Shown here one piece after another: positions 54,068-62,005 of a DNA stretch of 64,000 bases. The notes below the pieces were generated by a model that had not been told where the DNA came from, ran no database searches, and saw nothing but the letters and a program-made list of their open reading frames with translations. The stretch lies in contig NZ_JAPDGS010000001.1 of NCBI RefSeq assembly GCF_025950525.1, positions 434,001 through 498,000 of the forward strand, read 5' to 3'. How positions within the stretch are numbered: the stretch's first letter is position 1; each line of letters starts with the position of its first letter. The translations under genes and the position numbers were made by a program. This DNA comes from Stagnihabitans lacustris. GTDB taxonomy: Bacteria > Pseudomonadota > Alphaproteobacteria > Rhodobacterales > Rhodobacteraceae.

Positions 54068-54697
54068 ATGTGGGACGAGATCAAGGCGACCTTTGACGGG
54101 TTTCGAGCGGTTTTCCGCAAGGAGGACGGCTTGCCCTGGGTGCAGGTGCTGCCCCTGGTCGTCATGGCGCTGTCCTGGCCGCTGTTGACCGCCGTCCTGC
54201 CCTCCGAGCGCGACGCCTTCATGCTGGCCTTTGTCTTGGCTGTGGCGCTGCGCCTCGCTTTGCGGGCGAATGTGACGGTGAACAACCTGGCCGTGACGAT
54301 TTCGGGGCGGCGCGCGCTTTTGCTGGCGCTGCTGTTCGGGCCTCTGGTCTTTGCGGCTCTTGTCACCTTGGGCGAGCCCCTGTGGTGCCAGCGCTTTCTG
54401 TCGGGCTATTTCCTTTTGATGGCGGGGCTTTACCTTTTGGACGTCATCGCGGGCGGCCATGCGATGACGCGGCATTTCGTGCCGGGCAACCGTCCGCCCG
54501 CCTCAGATGCGCTGATGGCGCGGGTCATGGCGGTGATGTATCTGGGCCTTGTGCTGTTGAACGAGGCGATGATCCAGCAATCCCTGGCGGTCTGGCTGAT
54601 CTATTTCGGGCTTTTGCCTTTGGGCGTCAAACGCGTGGCCCAGGCGCTGGAGCGGACGGTGGAGATGGCCTGGACCAAGGGCTACGGTCGGTTCTGA
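54068..54697 (+). CDS. Multi-pass membrane protein of unknown function
   Basis: I do not recognise this 209-residue product. It has about five hydrophobic helices (VQVLPLVVMALSWPLLTAVL; FMLAFVLAVALRLALRA; ALLLALLFGPLVFAALVTL; LSGYFLLMAGLYLLDVI; VMAVMYLGLVLLNEAMI) and short charged loops, and ends WTKGYGRF. It follows yciB after 65 bp, and like YciB it is a small integral membrane protein; a shared envelope role is only a guess. ATG 54068 gives MWDEIKATFDGFRAVF. The ribosome site is weak (GGGGGCGTGGGCC). Confidence 0.75.
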   Translation: MWDEIKATFDGFRAVFRKEDGLPWVQVLPLVVMALSWPLLTAVLPSERDAFMLAFVLAVALRLALRANVTVNNLAVTISGRRALLLALLFGPLVFAALVTLGEPLWCQRFLSGYFLLMAGLYLLDVIAGGHAMTRHFVPGNRPPASDALMARVMAVMYLGLVLLNEAMIQQSLAVWLIYFGLLPLGVKRVAQALERTVEMAWTKGYGRF

Positions 54698-54706
54698 CGG
54701 ACAGCG

Positions 54707-54764
54707 CTGGAGGAGGCTCTGCCCCCTCCAGACCTCCCCCGGAATATTTGAGCCAATGTGAAAG
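54707..54764 (+). repeat. Dispersed intergenic element, copy I
   Basis: Stem CTGGAGG (54707-54713) / CCTCCAG (54725-54731), then CTCCCCCGGAATATTTGAGC and CAATGTGAAAG (to 54764). It lies just after the unknown membrane protein gene and its tail merges into the 18-bp array. Confidence 0.8.
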
Positions 54765-54842
54765 AGGCGGGCGCGCGCAAAGAGGCGGGCGCGCGCAAAG
54801 AGGCGGGCGCGCGCAAAGAGGCGGGCGCGCGCAAAGAGGCGG
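54761..54842 (+). repeat. 18-bp tandem array (four units plus a partial fifth)
   Basis: AAAGAGGCGGGCGCGCGC is repeated exactly at 54761, 54779, 54797 and 54815, with a truncated fifth unit from 54833. The first unit begins inside the tail of element copy I. The array ends 6 bp before the metZ -35 box. Confidence 0.95.
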
Positions 54843-54847
54843 GGCGC

Positions 54848-54876
54848 TTGACCCTTGGCGGGGGGGCTGGTAATCC
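54848..54876 (+). promoter_or_regulatory. metZ promoter
   Basis: TTGACC (54848-54853) and TAATCC (54871-54876) are separated by 17 bp, a good sigma70-type pair. They place the transcript start near 54883, which is precisely where the SAM-II aptamer begins. Confidence 0.75.
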
Positions 54877-54880
54877 CTGT

Positions 54881-54933
54881 CCGTGGCGCTTTGAACCGGA
54901 TTGCGGGCCACGTTAAACATTCCGCTAAAAGGT
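54881..54933 (+). ncRNA. SAM-II riboswitch
   Basis: The sequence fits the SAM-II (metA) aptamer of alphaproteobacteria. P1 is CGTGGC (54882-54887) with GCCACG (54907-54912). The loop carries GCTTTGAACCGGATTGC, and the 3' strand has the hallmarks CACGTTAAACA and CCGCTAAAAGG that form the pseudoknot. Excess S-adenosylmethionine binding should reduce metZ expression. Downstream stems GGGGC/GCCCC (54934-54948) and CCGGG/CCCGG (54954-54966) may belong to the expression platform before the AAGGAGGA ribosome site (54993-55000). Confidence 0.92.
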
Positions 54934-55004
54934 GGGGCTGATGGCCCCTCTCTCCGGGCAACCCGGGTCCCCGTTGCAAGACGGCGGCCCATAAGGAGGA
55001 CCGG

Positions 55005-56183
55005 ATGAGCGAGTGGAACATCCGCACGAAACTGGTGCATGAAGGCAGCCGTCGCAGCCAATATGGCGAGATGGCCGAGGCGCTGTATCTGACGCAGGGC
55101 TTTGCCTATCCCGACGCCGAGTCGGCCGAACAGCGGTTCATCAAGGCGGGCGATGACGAGTTCATCTATGCCCGCTATGGCAACCCCACGACCCGCATGT
55201 TCGAAGAGCGCATCGCGGCGCTGGAGGGGACCGAGGACGCCTTTGCCACCGCGTCGGGGATGGCGGCGGTCAATGGCGCCTTGGTGTCCATGCTGCGGGC
55301 GGGGGATCATGTGGTGTCCTCGCGGGCGCTGTTCGGGTCCTGTCTGTATATCCTGGAAGAGGTCCTGACGCGCTATGGCGTCAAAGTGACGTTCGTCGAT
55401 GGGGCGGATCTGGATCAATGGCGGGCGGCGGTCGTGCCGGGGGTCAAGGCGGTCTTTTTCGAGTCGATGTCGAATCCGACTTTGGAGCTGGTGGATATTG
55501 CTGCGGTGTCACAGATTGCCCATGCGGTCGGCGCCTTGGTCATCGTGGACAATGTCTTTGCCACGCCGATCTTTTCGCGGGCGGTGGAACAGGGCGCCGA
55601 TGTGGTGATCTATTCCTCGACCAAGCATATCGACGGGCAGGGCAAGGCCCTGGGCGGGGTGATCTGCGGCACGAAGGATTTCGTGCGCAAGGTGGCGGAA
55701 CCCTATCTGAAACACACCGGGGCGGCGATTTCGCCGTTTAACGCCTGGCTGCATCTGCAAGGCATGGTGACGCTGGACCTGCGCTGTCGGGCCATGGCCG
55801 ATGCCGCCTTGCGGGTGGCCACGGCTTTGGAGGCCGAGGCCAAGGTGACGCGGGTGATCTATCCGGGGCTCGCCAGCCATCCGCAGCATGATCTGGCCAT
55901 GGCGCAGATGGGGACGGGGGGCACTTTGGTGACCTTTGAAGTCGCAGGCGGCAAGGAAGGCGCCTTCCGCTTCATGAACGCGCTGGAAATCGCCAAGATT
56001 TCCAACAACCTGGGCGATGCCAAGTCGATCGCCACCCATCCGGCGACCACGACCCACCAGCGTTTGCCGCAGGATCAGAAGGACAAGCTGGGCATCACGC
56101 CGGGCCTGATCCGGTTCTCGGTCGGGCTGGAGGATGCGGGCGACCTGATCGCCGATCTGCGGCGCGGTCTGGCTGCGATCTGA
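55005..56183 (+). CDS. metZ: O-succinylhomoserine sulfhydrylase
   Basis: MetZ makes homocysteine from an activated homoserine and sulfide in methionine synthesis. It is a 392-residue Cys/Met-metabolism PLP enzyme. K207 in IYSSTKHIDGQGKALGG holds PLP, with RYGNPTTRMFEERIAALEG and ATASGMAAV binding the phosphate. The GQGKALGGVICG form after the lysine favours MetZ over cystathionine enzymes; O-acetylhomoserine use cannot be excluded. The start has AAGGAGGA five bases upstream. The SAM-II switch just upstream corroborates the methionine role. Confidence 0.95.
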   Translation: MSEWNIRTKLVHEGSRRSQYGEMAEALYLTQGFAYPDAESAEQRFIKAGDDEFIYARYGNPTTRMFEERIAALEGTEDAFATASGMAAVNGALVSMLRAGDHVVSSRALFGSCLYILEEVLTRYGVKVTFVDGADLDQWRAAVVPGVKAVFFESMSNPTLELVDIAAVSQIAHAVGALVIVDNVFATPIFSRAVEQGADVVIYSSTKHIDGQGKALGGVICGTKDFVRKVAEPYLKHTGAAISPFNAWLHLQGMVTLDLRCRAMADAALRVATALEAEAKVTRVIYPGLASHPQHDLAMAQMGTGGTLVTFEVAGGKEGAFRFMNALEIAKISNNLGDAKSIATHPATTTHQRLPQDQKDKLGITPGLIRFSVGLEDAGDLIADLRRGLAAI

Positions 56184-56363
56184 CAGGGGGGGGCCAGTCC
56201 TGCGGGGCCAGTCCTGCGGGGCCGGCCCTTTACCTTTCCTTCACCGCGACCCGAATGAATTTGATCCAATGTCGCCTTTCCATCGTAAGACTTCGGTAAG
56301 ACTTGGGATCGGAGGTCCGATGCCCTATATTGCCTTCTTGCGACCTGATCAGGGGAAGCCGCC

Positions 56364-57446
<1,083 letters not shown>

Positions 57447-57463
57447 GACGCTTGTTGAAAGCG

Positions 57464-57521
57464 CCGGGGAGGTTTCACACCTCCCCGGACCCCTCCGTGG
57501 GATATTTTTGAAAAGATGAAA
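57464..57521 (+). repeat. Dispersed intergenic element, copy J
   Basis: Hairpin CCGGGGAGGT-TTCAC-ACCTCCCCGG (57464-57488), then ACCCCTCCGTGGGATATTTT and TGAAAAGATGAAA (to 57521). It is the cleanest full-length copy. The tail continues TGAAAGAGGCG, as in copy I. Confidence 0.85.
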
Positions 57522-57527
57522 TGAAAG

Positions 57528-57560
57528 AGGCGCGCCAGGGGAGACCGGGCGCGCCTTTTT
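57528..57560 (+). terminator. Rho-independent terminator after folE2
   Basis: AGGCGCGCC (57528-57536) pairs with GGCGCGCCT (57548-57556) and runs into TTTTT. It follows element copy J and separates folE2 from convergent glmM. Confidence 0.82.
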
Positions 57561-57591
57561 CGATGATGTGCTTTGGTTCCGCCGCTGGCGC

Positions 57592-58932
57592 CTAGCGGGT
57601 GGCCTTTTCCACGGCAAAGACGATTTCGTCGACGACTTCGGCCAAAAGCCCCGGGTCCTCACATTCGGCCATCACGCGGATCAGGGGTTCGGTGCCGCTC
57701 TTGCGGATCAAGAGGCGGCCCTTGCCGGTCAGGCGACGTTCCGAGGCCGCAATCGTGGCCTTGACCGTGTCATGGTCCAGGGGGCGCTGGCCATCGGCAT
57801 AGCGGACGTTTTTCAACAGTTGCGGGACCGTGTCGAACTGGCGGATCAGGCGCGAGGCCTTTTCGCCGGTGCGCACCATCTCGGCCAGGAAATGCAGGCC
57901 GGCCAGCAGGCCATCGCCGGTCGTGGCATAGTCGGTCATCACGATATGGCCCGATTGCTCACCGCCCAGGTTCCAGCCGCCGCGGCGCATCGCCTCGACC
58001 ACATAGCGGTCGCCCACAGCCGTGCGTTCCAGGTGCAGGCCCTTGGCCGTCAAAAAGCGTTCCAGCCCCAGGTTCGACATGACGGTGGCCACCAGCGTAT
58101 CGCCTTGCAGCCGGCCTTCGCTGGCCCAGCGTGCCGCCAGCAGGGCCATGACCTGATCGCCATCGGCCACGGTCCCGGCCTCGTCCAGGATCATCACCCG
58201 GTCGGCATCGCCGTCCAAGGATATGCCCAGATGCGCGCCATGGGCCACCACCGCCTCGGCGGCGGTCTGCGGATGGGTGGAGCCGACGTTTTCGTTGATA
58301 TTGGTGCCGTTCGGGCTGACGCCCACCGGAATCACGGTCGCGCCCAGCTCCCACAGAACTTCCGGGGCCGCCTTGTAGGCCGCGCCATTGGCACAGTCGA
58401 TCACGACCTTCAGGCCTTCAAGGGTCAGGCCCGAAGGAAAGGTCGTCTTGACGAATTCCTGATAGCGACCGCGGCCATCCTCGATCCGCCGCGCGCGGCC
58501 AATATCCTCGGGCAGGACGGGGGGGATATCGGCGGCCACAAGGGCCTCGATCTCGGCCTCGGCCTCATCGGACAGTTTGAACCCGTCAGGCCCAAAGAAC
58601 TTGATGCCGTTGTCCTGATGCGGGTTGTGCGAGGCGCTGATCATCACGCCGAGGTCCGCCCGCATCGACCGCGTCAGATACCCCACCGCGGGCGTCGGCA
58701 CCGGACCCAGAAGCAGCACGTTCATGCCGGTCGAGGTCAGGCCGGCCGTCATGGCATTCTCCAGCATGTAACCGGAAAGCCGCGTGTCCTTGCCGATCAC
58801 AACCCGATGCGCCCCCGAGCCGCGCTTGAAATAGCGCCCGGCGGCGGCCCCCAGCTTCAAGGCCATCTCGGCCGTCATCGGATAGGTGTTCGCCCGCCCG
58901 CGCACGCCATCGGTGCCAAACAACTTCCTCAT
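57592..58932 (-). CDS. glmM: Phosphoglucosamine mutase
   Basis: GlmM converts glucosamine-6-phosphate to glucosamine-1-phosphate for peptidoglycan and lipopolysaccharide precursors. The 446-residue length is standard. The phosphoserine loop is [13 protein letters not shown], the metal loop [11 protein letters not shown], the sugar loop GGEQSGHIV and the phosphate loop [12 protein letters not shown]. Its ATG overlaps the folP stop (ATGA), the classical folP-glmM pair. Confidence 0.97.
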   Translation of the reverse strand: MRKLFGTDGVRGRANTYPMTAEMALKLGAAAGRYFKRGSGAHRVVIGKDTRLSGYMLENAMTAGLTSTGMNVLLLGPVPTPAVGYLTRSMRADLGVMISASHNPHQDNGIKFFGPDGFKLSDEAEAEIEALVAADIPPVLPEDIGRARRIEDGRGRYQEFVKTTFPSGLTLEGLKVVIDCANGAAYKAAPEVLWELGATVIPVGVSPNGTNINENVGSTHPQTAAEAVVAHGAHLGISLDGDADRVMILDEAGTVADGDQVMALLAARWASEGRLQGDTLVATVMSNLGLERFLTAKGLHLERTAVGDRYVVEAMRRGGWNLGGEQSGHIVMTDYATTGDGLLAGLHFLAEMVRTGEKASRLIRQFDTVPQLLKNVRYADGQRPLDHDTVKATIAASERRLTGKGRLLIRKSGTEPLIRVMAECEDPGLLAEVVDEIVFAVEKATR

Positions 58933-59945
58933 GCGCTAACCCCTTGCACCGCTTCCCACAATTTCAACGCCTGCCGCGTCTCGGACCCGTCATGGACACG
59001 GATCATCTGCATCCCCTGGGCCGCGCCCCAAAGCGCCACCGCCAAGGACCCCGGCATCCGCTTGGCCGCATCGGCCTCGGCGCCAATCGTCCCGATAAAC
59101 CGCTTGCGCGAGGCGCCGAGCAGCACCGGCAGCCCCAGGTCGTGAAACACCGACAGGCCGCGCAGCAGCGTCAAGTTGTGCTCCAGCGTCTTGCCAAAGC
59201 CGATGCCGGGGTCAATGGCGATACGGTCACGGGAAATCCCCGCGGCCTCGGCCACAGCCACCCGCTCGGCCAGGGCATCATAGACGTCCAACAGCACATC
59301 GTCATACCGCGGATCATCCTGCATGGTCTGCGGATCGGCCACCGAATGCATCAGCACGACCGGACAGCCCGCCTGTGCCACGACCGCCGCCATCCCCGGG
59401 TCAAACCGCAAGGCCGTCACGTCATTGACCCAGGACGCCCCCGCGGCCAAAGCTGCCTCCGCCACCGCGGCCTTCCGTGTGTCGATCGAGATCGGCGCCT
59501 CCAGCCCGCCCGCCCGCAAGGCGGCAATCACCGGCGCGGTCCGGGCGATCTCTTCGGCCACCGCCACCTCGACCGCCCCGGGCCGCGTGCTTTCGCCGCC
59601 GATGTCCAGGATGTCGACGGCGCCCGCCATGATCCGCGCCTGACCCACCGCCGCTTCGGGCCGCAAAAACAGCCCACCATCCGAGAAACTGTCGGGCGTG
59701 ACGTTCAAGATCCCCATGAGCCGCGTGCGCCCCATGTCCAGCCCGCCAAACCCCCCGCGCGGGCCCGAGAGCCTGTCGCGCACCTCGCCCGAAAGCTCCG
59801 AAGCCGCCACGATGCGGCCGCCCTCCCGGGTCAGAACCTCGACTTGGGCGAACCATTGGGTCCCGCCCGCCAGAGGCAAAGCCCCCGACACCCGTTCCGC
59901 CATCGCAATGGGTCGATAATACGCGCGCAAGCTTGGCCCTTTCAT
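58929..59945 (-). CDS. folP: Dihydropteroate synthase
   Basis: FolP condenses p-aminobenzoate with dihydropterin pyrophosphate and is the sulfonamide target. The barrel motifs are [46 protein letters not shown] and [11 protein letters not shown]. The N-terminus is unusually long (residues 1-72, [20 protein letters not shown]), a form usual in this order. The ATG at 59945 lies in the tail of repeat copy K (ATGAAAGGG). A TTG at 59927, 7 bases after AAAGGG, is an equally good start and would give 332 rather than 338 residues. It is followed by glmM. Confidence 0.95.
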   Translation of the reverse strand: MKGPSLRAYYRPIAMAERVSGALPLAGGTQWFAQVEVLTREGGRIVAASELSGEVRDRLSGPRGGFGGLDMGRTRLMGILNVTPDSFSDGGLFLRPEAAVGQARIMAGAVDILDIGGESTRPGAVEVAVAEEIARTAPVIAALRAGGLEAPISIDTRKAAVAEAALAAGASWVNDVTALRFDPGMAAVVAQAGCPVVLMHSVADPQTMQDDPRYDDVLLDVYDALAERVAVAEAAGISRDRIAIDPGIGFGKTLEHNLTLLRGLSVFHDLGLPVLLGASRKRFIGTIGAEADAAKRMPGSLAVALWGAAQGMQMIRVHDGSETRQALKLWEAVQGVSA

Positions 59946-59966
59946 ACTGGCTTAAATACTCCACAT
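59939..59966 (-). repeat. Dispersed intergenic element, copy K
   Basis: CTTTCATACTGGCTTAAATA followed by CTCCACATG. On the minus strand its end is ATGAAAG, which is the annotated folP start. A CCGGGAGGGTGTGAAACC-like hairpin remnant lies at about 60012-60036. Confidence 0.75.
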
Positions 59967-60007
59967 GCGCCTTCGGTTTCGCCATTGGTCCGAGCAACCG
60001 AAGGCGC
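59967..60007. repeat. 12-bp inverted repeat between folP and folB
   Basis: GCGCCTTCGGTT (59967-59978) is exactly complementary to AACCGAAGGCGC (59996-60007). It sits inside copy K, between its core and hairpin remnant. It may be an insertion or a processing stem in the folB-folP transcript. Confidence 0.7.
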
Positions 60008-60108
60008 GGCGGTCCGGGAGGGTGTGAAACCTTCCCTGCGTTCCGCAAGTGCCAAGACAGGGATTAGGCCGCAGCCCAAGCCCAAACAAGCCCCCATCCG
60101 CCCCAGGC

Positions 60109-61017
60109 TCAGGCGCGCGCGACGCTCACGCGGCTTCCCGCCGGAAGTGCAACATCGCCGTGAACGATCAGCCGGTCCGCCGCCATCACCTCGGCCAGCC
60201 ACAGGGCCAGCGCCACCGGCTCGCGGTTGGACGGGCCGTCCACCGCATCCAGCACCATCTTGGAGGGCGCCCAGACCAGCATCTGACCGCGCTTCACCGC
60301 CCAGTCGATTTCGGTCCGCGTGGCCATGACCACACAGCGCGGATCGCGGGCGCCCAGCGTCCAGGCGTTCTGCTCGATGGCCAGCATATCCACCCGGCGC
60401 TGGGTGGGCTTGTGCCCCGTCACGGGCCGCGCCAGATCGGGCAGGCCGACGCACAAGATCACCGGCTGACCGCTGGCCTGCCATCCATCCAGCCGCGCGC
60501 CAAGGTCGGGCGCCGCAATCGTCGCATTGTCGAGATAAACCACCAAAGGATGCACCGAGGCCGTCATCCCATCCGTCCCCACGACCTGCAAGGCGGTCTC
60601 GGCGCGGCTGCGCACGATTTCCACCCCCAGCTTATAGGGGCCGATGTCCAGCTTTTCGATGCGGATGAAGGCGCGCATGGCCTGAGGCTCGGCCAGGATC
60701 TTTTCGGCGACGCGCTCGGCCAGGGTCTCCAGCAGGTTCAGCCGTTCCGCGGCCAGTTCCTCGGCAATCGCCTCGGTCAGCCGGTCATAAGACAGGATGC
60801 GGTCGACATCGTCGTTCAGCGGCTGGGCCACGGGGCGGACCTCGACCACGACGTTGAACATCAGCCGCTGGGTATGGCCGCGCTCGACCTGAAAGGCGCC
60901 GATATCGGCCTCGACGATGTGATCGCGCAGACTGATACGGTCGCGCGGCGAGGCGCTGGCCGTGGCCAGGCTGCGCTCTTCGGGATGGGCGAAGGCAAGG
61001 CGGGTGTCGGTGCTCAT
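60109..61017 (-). CDS. folB: Dihydroneopterin aldolase with C-terminal extension
   Basis: FolB cleaves dihydroneopterin to hydroxymethyl-dihydropterin. The domain occupies about residues 25-140 (DRISLRDHIVEADIGAFQVE, SYDRLTEAIAEELAAERLNLLETLAERVAEKIL, then IEKLDIGPYKLGVEIVR). The protein is 302 residues, so a further 160 residues follow, beginning VVYLDNATIAAPDLGARL and containing GPSNREPVALALWLAEVMAA. I do not recognise that part as a known pterin enzyme. ATG 61017 follows GGGGAAG. It precedes folP and glmM on the same strand, 160 bp apart. Confidence 0.9.
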   Translation of the reverse strand: MSTDTRLAFAHPEERSLATASASPRDRISLRDHIVEADIGAFQVERGHTQRLMFNVVVEVRPVAQPLNDDVDRILSYDRLTEAIAEELAAERLNLLETLAERVAEKILAEPQAMRAFIRIEKLDIGPYKLGVEIVRSRAETALQVVGTDGMTASVHPLVVYLDNATIAAPDLGARLDGWQASGQPVILCVGLPDLARPVTGHKPTQRRVDMLAIEQNAWTLGARDPRCVVMATRTEIDWAVKRGQMLVWAPSKMVLDAVDGPSNREPVALALWLAEVMAADRLIVHGDVALPAGSRVSVARA

Positions 61018-61142
61018 GGCTTCCCCATAAGATCGGGGCGCGGCTGCCCCAGAACCGGGTCAGGTTAGCGCCTGACCCCGGCCCGGATTTGCCTCATGGC
61101 GACGGCTTGTGCAAGCTGCGCGACCCCATTTCGGCGCCCGCG

Positions 61143-61805
61143 TCAGTTGGCGCGGTAAAACAGATGCGCGCCGATGGCGGCCGTCCGGGTCACATCGCCA
61201 AAGTTCGGGCTGACGTAAGTGGCGTGAAAGAAGGTCGCACCCTGGGTCAGGTTGCGCGGCGCACCGTCCAGCATGGCGCGGGCGATGCGGCTGGCACGGT
61301 CGGCGGCCATGGGATCACGCATGACCTCGGGGGCTGCGTCGCAGACATAGGAAAAGGCGCAGTCGCCTTTGCCCTTGGAATTCACCACGCCGCAGACGGT
61401 CTTGGGGAAACCCGCCGCCTCGACCCGGTTCAGGATCACTTCGGCCACGGCGAATTGGCCCGGCAGGTCCTCGCCCCGGCTTTCGAAATAGATCGCCTCG
61501 CGCAGGCAGTCATATTCCGCGTCGCCCTGCGGCGCGGGCAGGCTGGCCAGCCAGGCATCGGTATAGTCGATGGCGGGGGCCGCTTCGGTCTTTGCGGCCT
61601 TGGCCTCGGGGCCCTTGGCCAGGGCCATCAGCTCTGCCTGGGGCAGCGCGTTGACCGTGTCATGTTCGGCGCCCAGAAGGGCCGCGAATTCTGCGCCCAT
61701 TTCCTGGGCAGGGGTGTTGGACTGGCTCACCGTCACATCGGCGTGGGCCGCGCCCGAGATCATGAGGGCCATGGCCACCATTGTCTCTGAAAGCTGCAAG
61801 CGCAT
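61143..61805 (-). CDS. SleB-type cell wall hydrolase
   Basis: A 220-residue exported protein: signal peptide (cleavage near AHA, residue 22), a low-complexity Ala/Glu linker (about 50-80), and a Hydrolase_2 domain. The presumed catalytic glutamate is in CLREAIYFESRGE, followed by GQFAVAEVILNRVE, CGVVNSKG, CAFSYVCD and ATFFHATYV. Homologues hydrolyse cortex or peptidoglycan; here it is probably involved in cell wall turnover in the periplasm. Start ATG 61805 is reasonable though the ribosome site (GGAACAAAG) is weak. Confidence 0.9.
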   Translation of the reverse strand: MRLQLSETMVAMALMISGAAHADVTVSQSNTPAQEMGAEFAALLGAEHDTVNALPQAELMALAKGPEAKAAKTEAAPAIDYTDAWLASLPAPQGDAEYDCLREAIYFESRGEDLPGQFAVAEVILNRVEAAGFPKTVCGVVNSKGKGDCAFSYVCDAAPEVMRDPMAADRASRIARAMLDGAPRNLTQGATFFHATYVSPNFGDVTRTAAIGAHLFYRAN

Positions 61806-62005
61806 TGGACTTTGTTCCCGGTTGTTTCCATATCGTCACCCGTCGTGCAGGGACGGGGCGACAAGACCCGGGGTTAATGGCGAGAATGTGACCGGTCTAC
61901 GGTGGGGACGGATTCCGCCGGATTCACCAGAAATTTGCGCGGAAATCCGCCGAAAATCTTAAACCAATATCTTAGCTTCGGGGTGCATCCCCATGATCTT
62001 GTGTC

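Noticed and set aside
54761-54842. CRISPR-like array.
   Set aside because: The 18-bp units are directly adjacent with no spacers and no cas genes are near; it is a simple tandem repeat.
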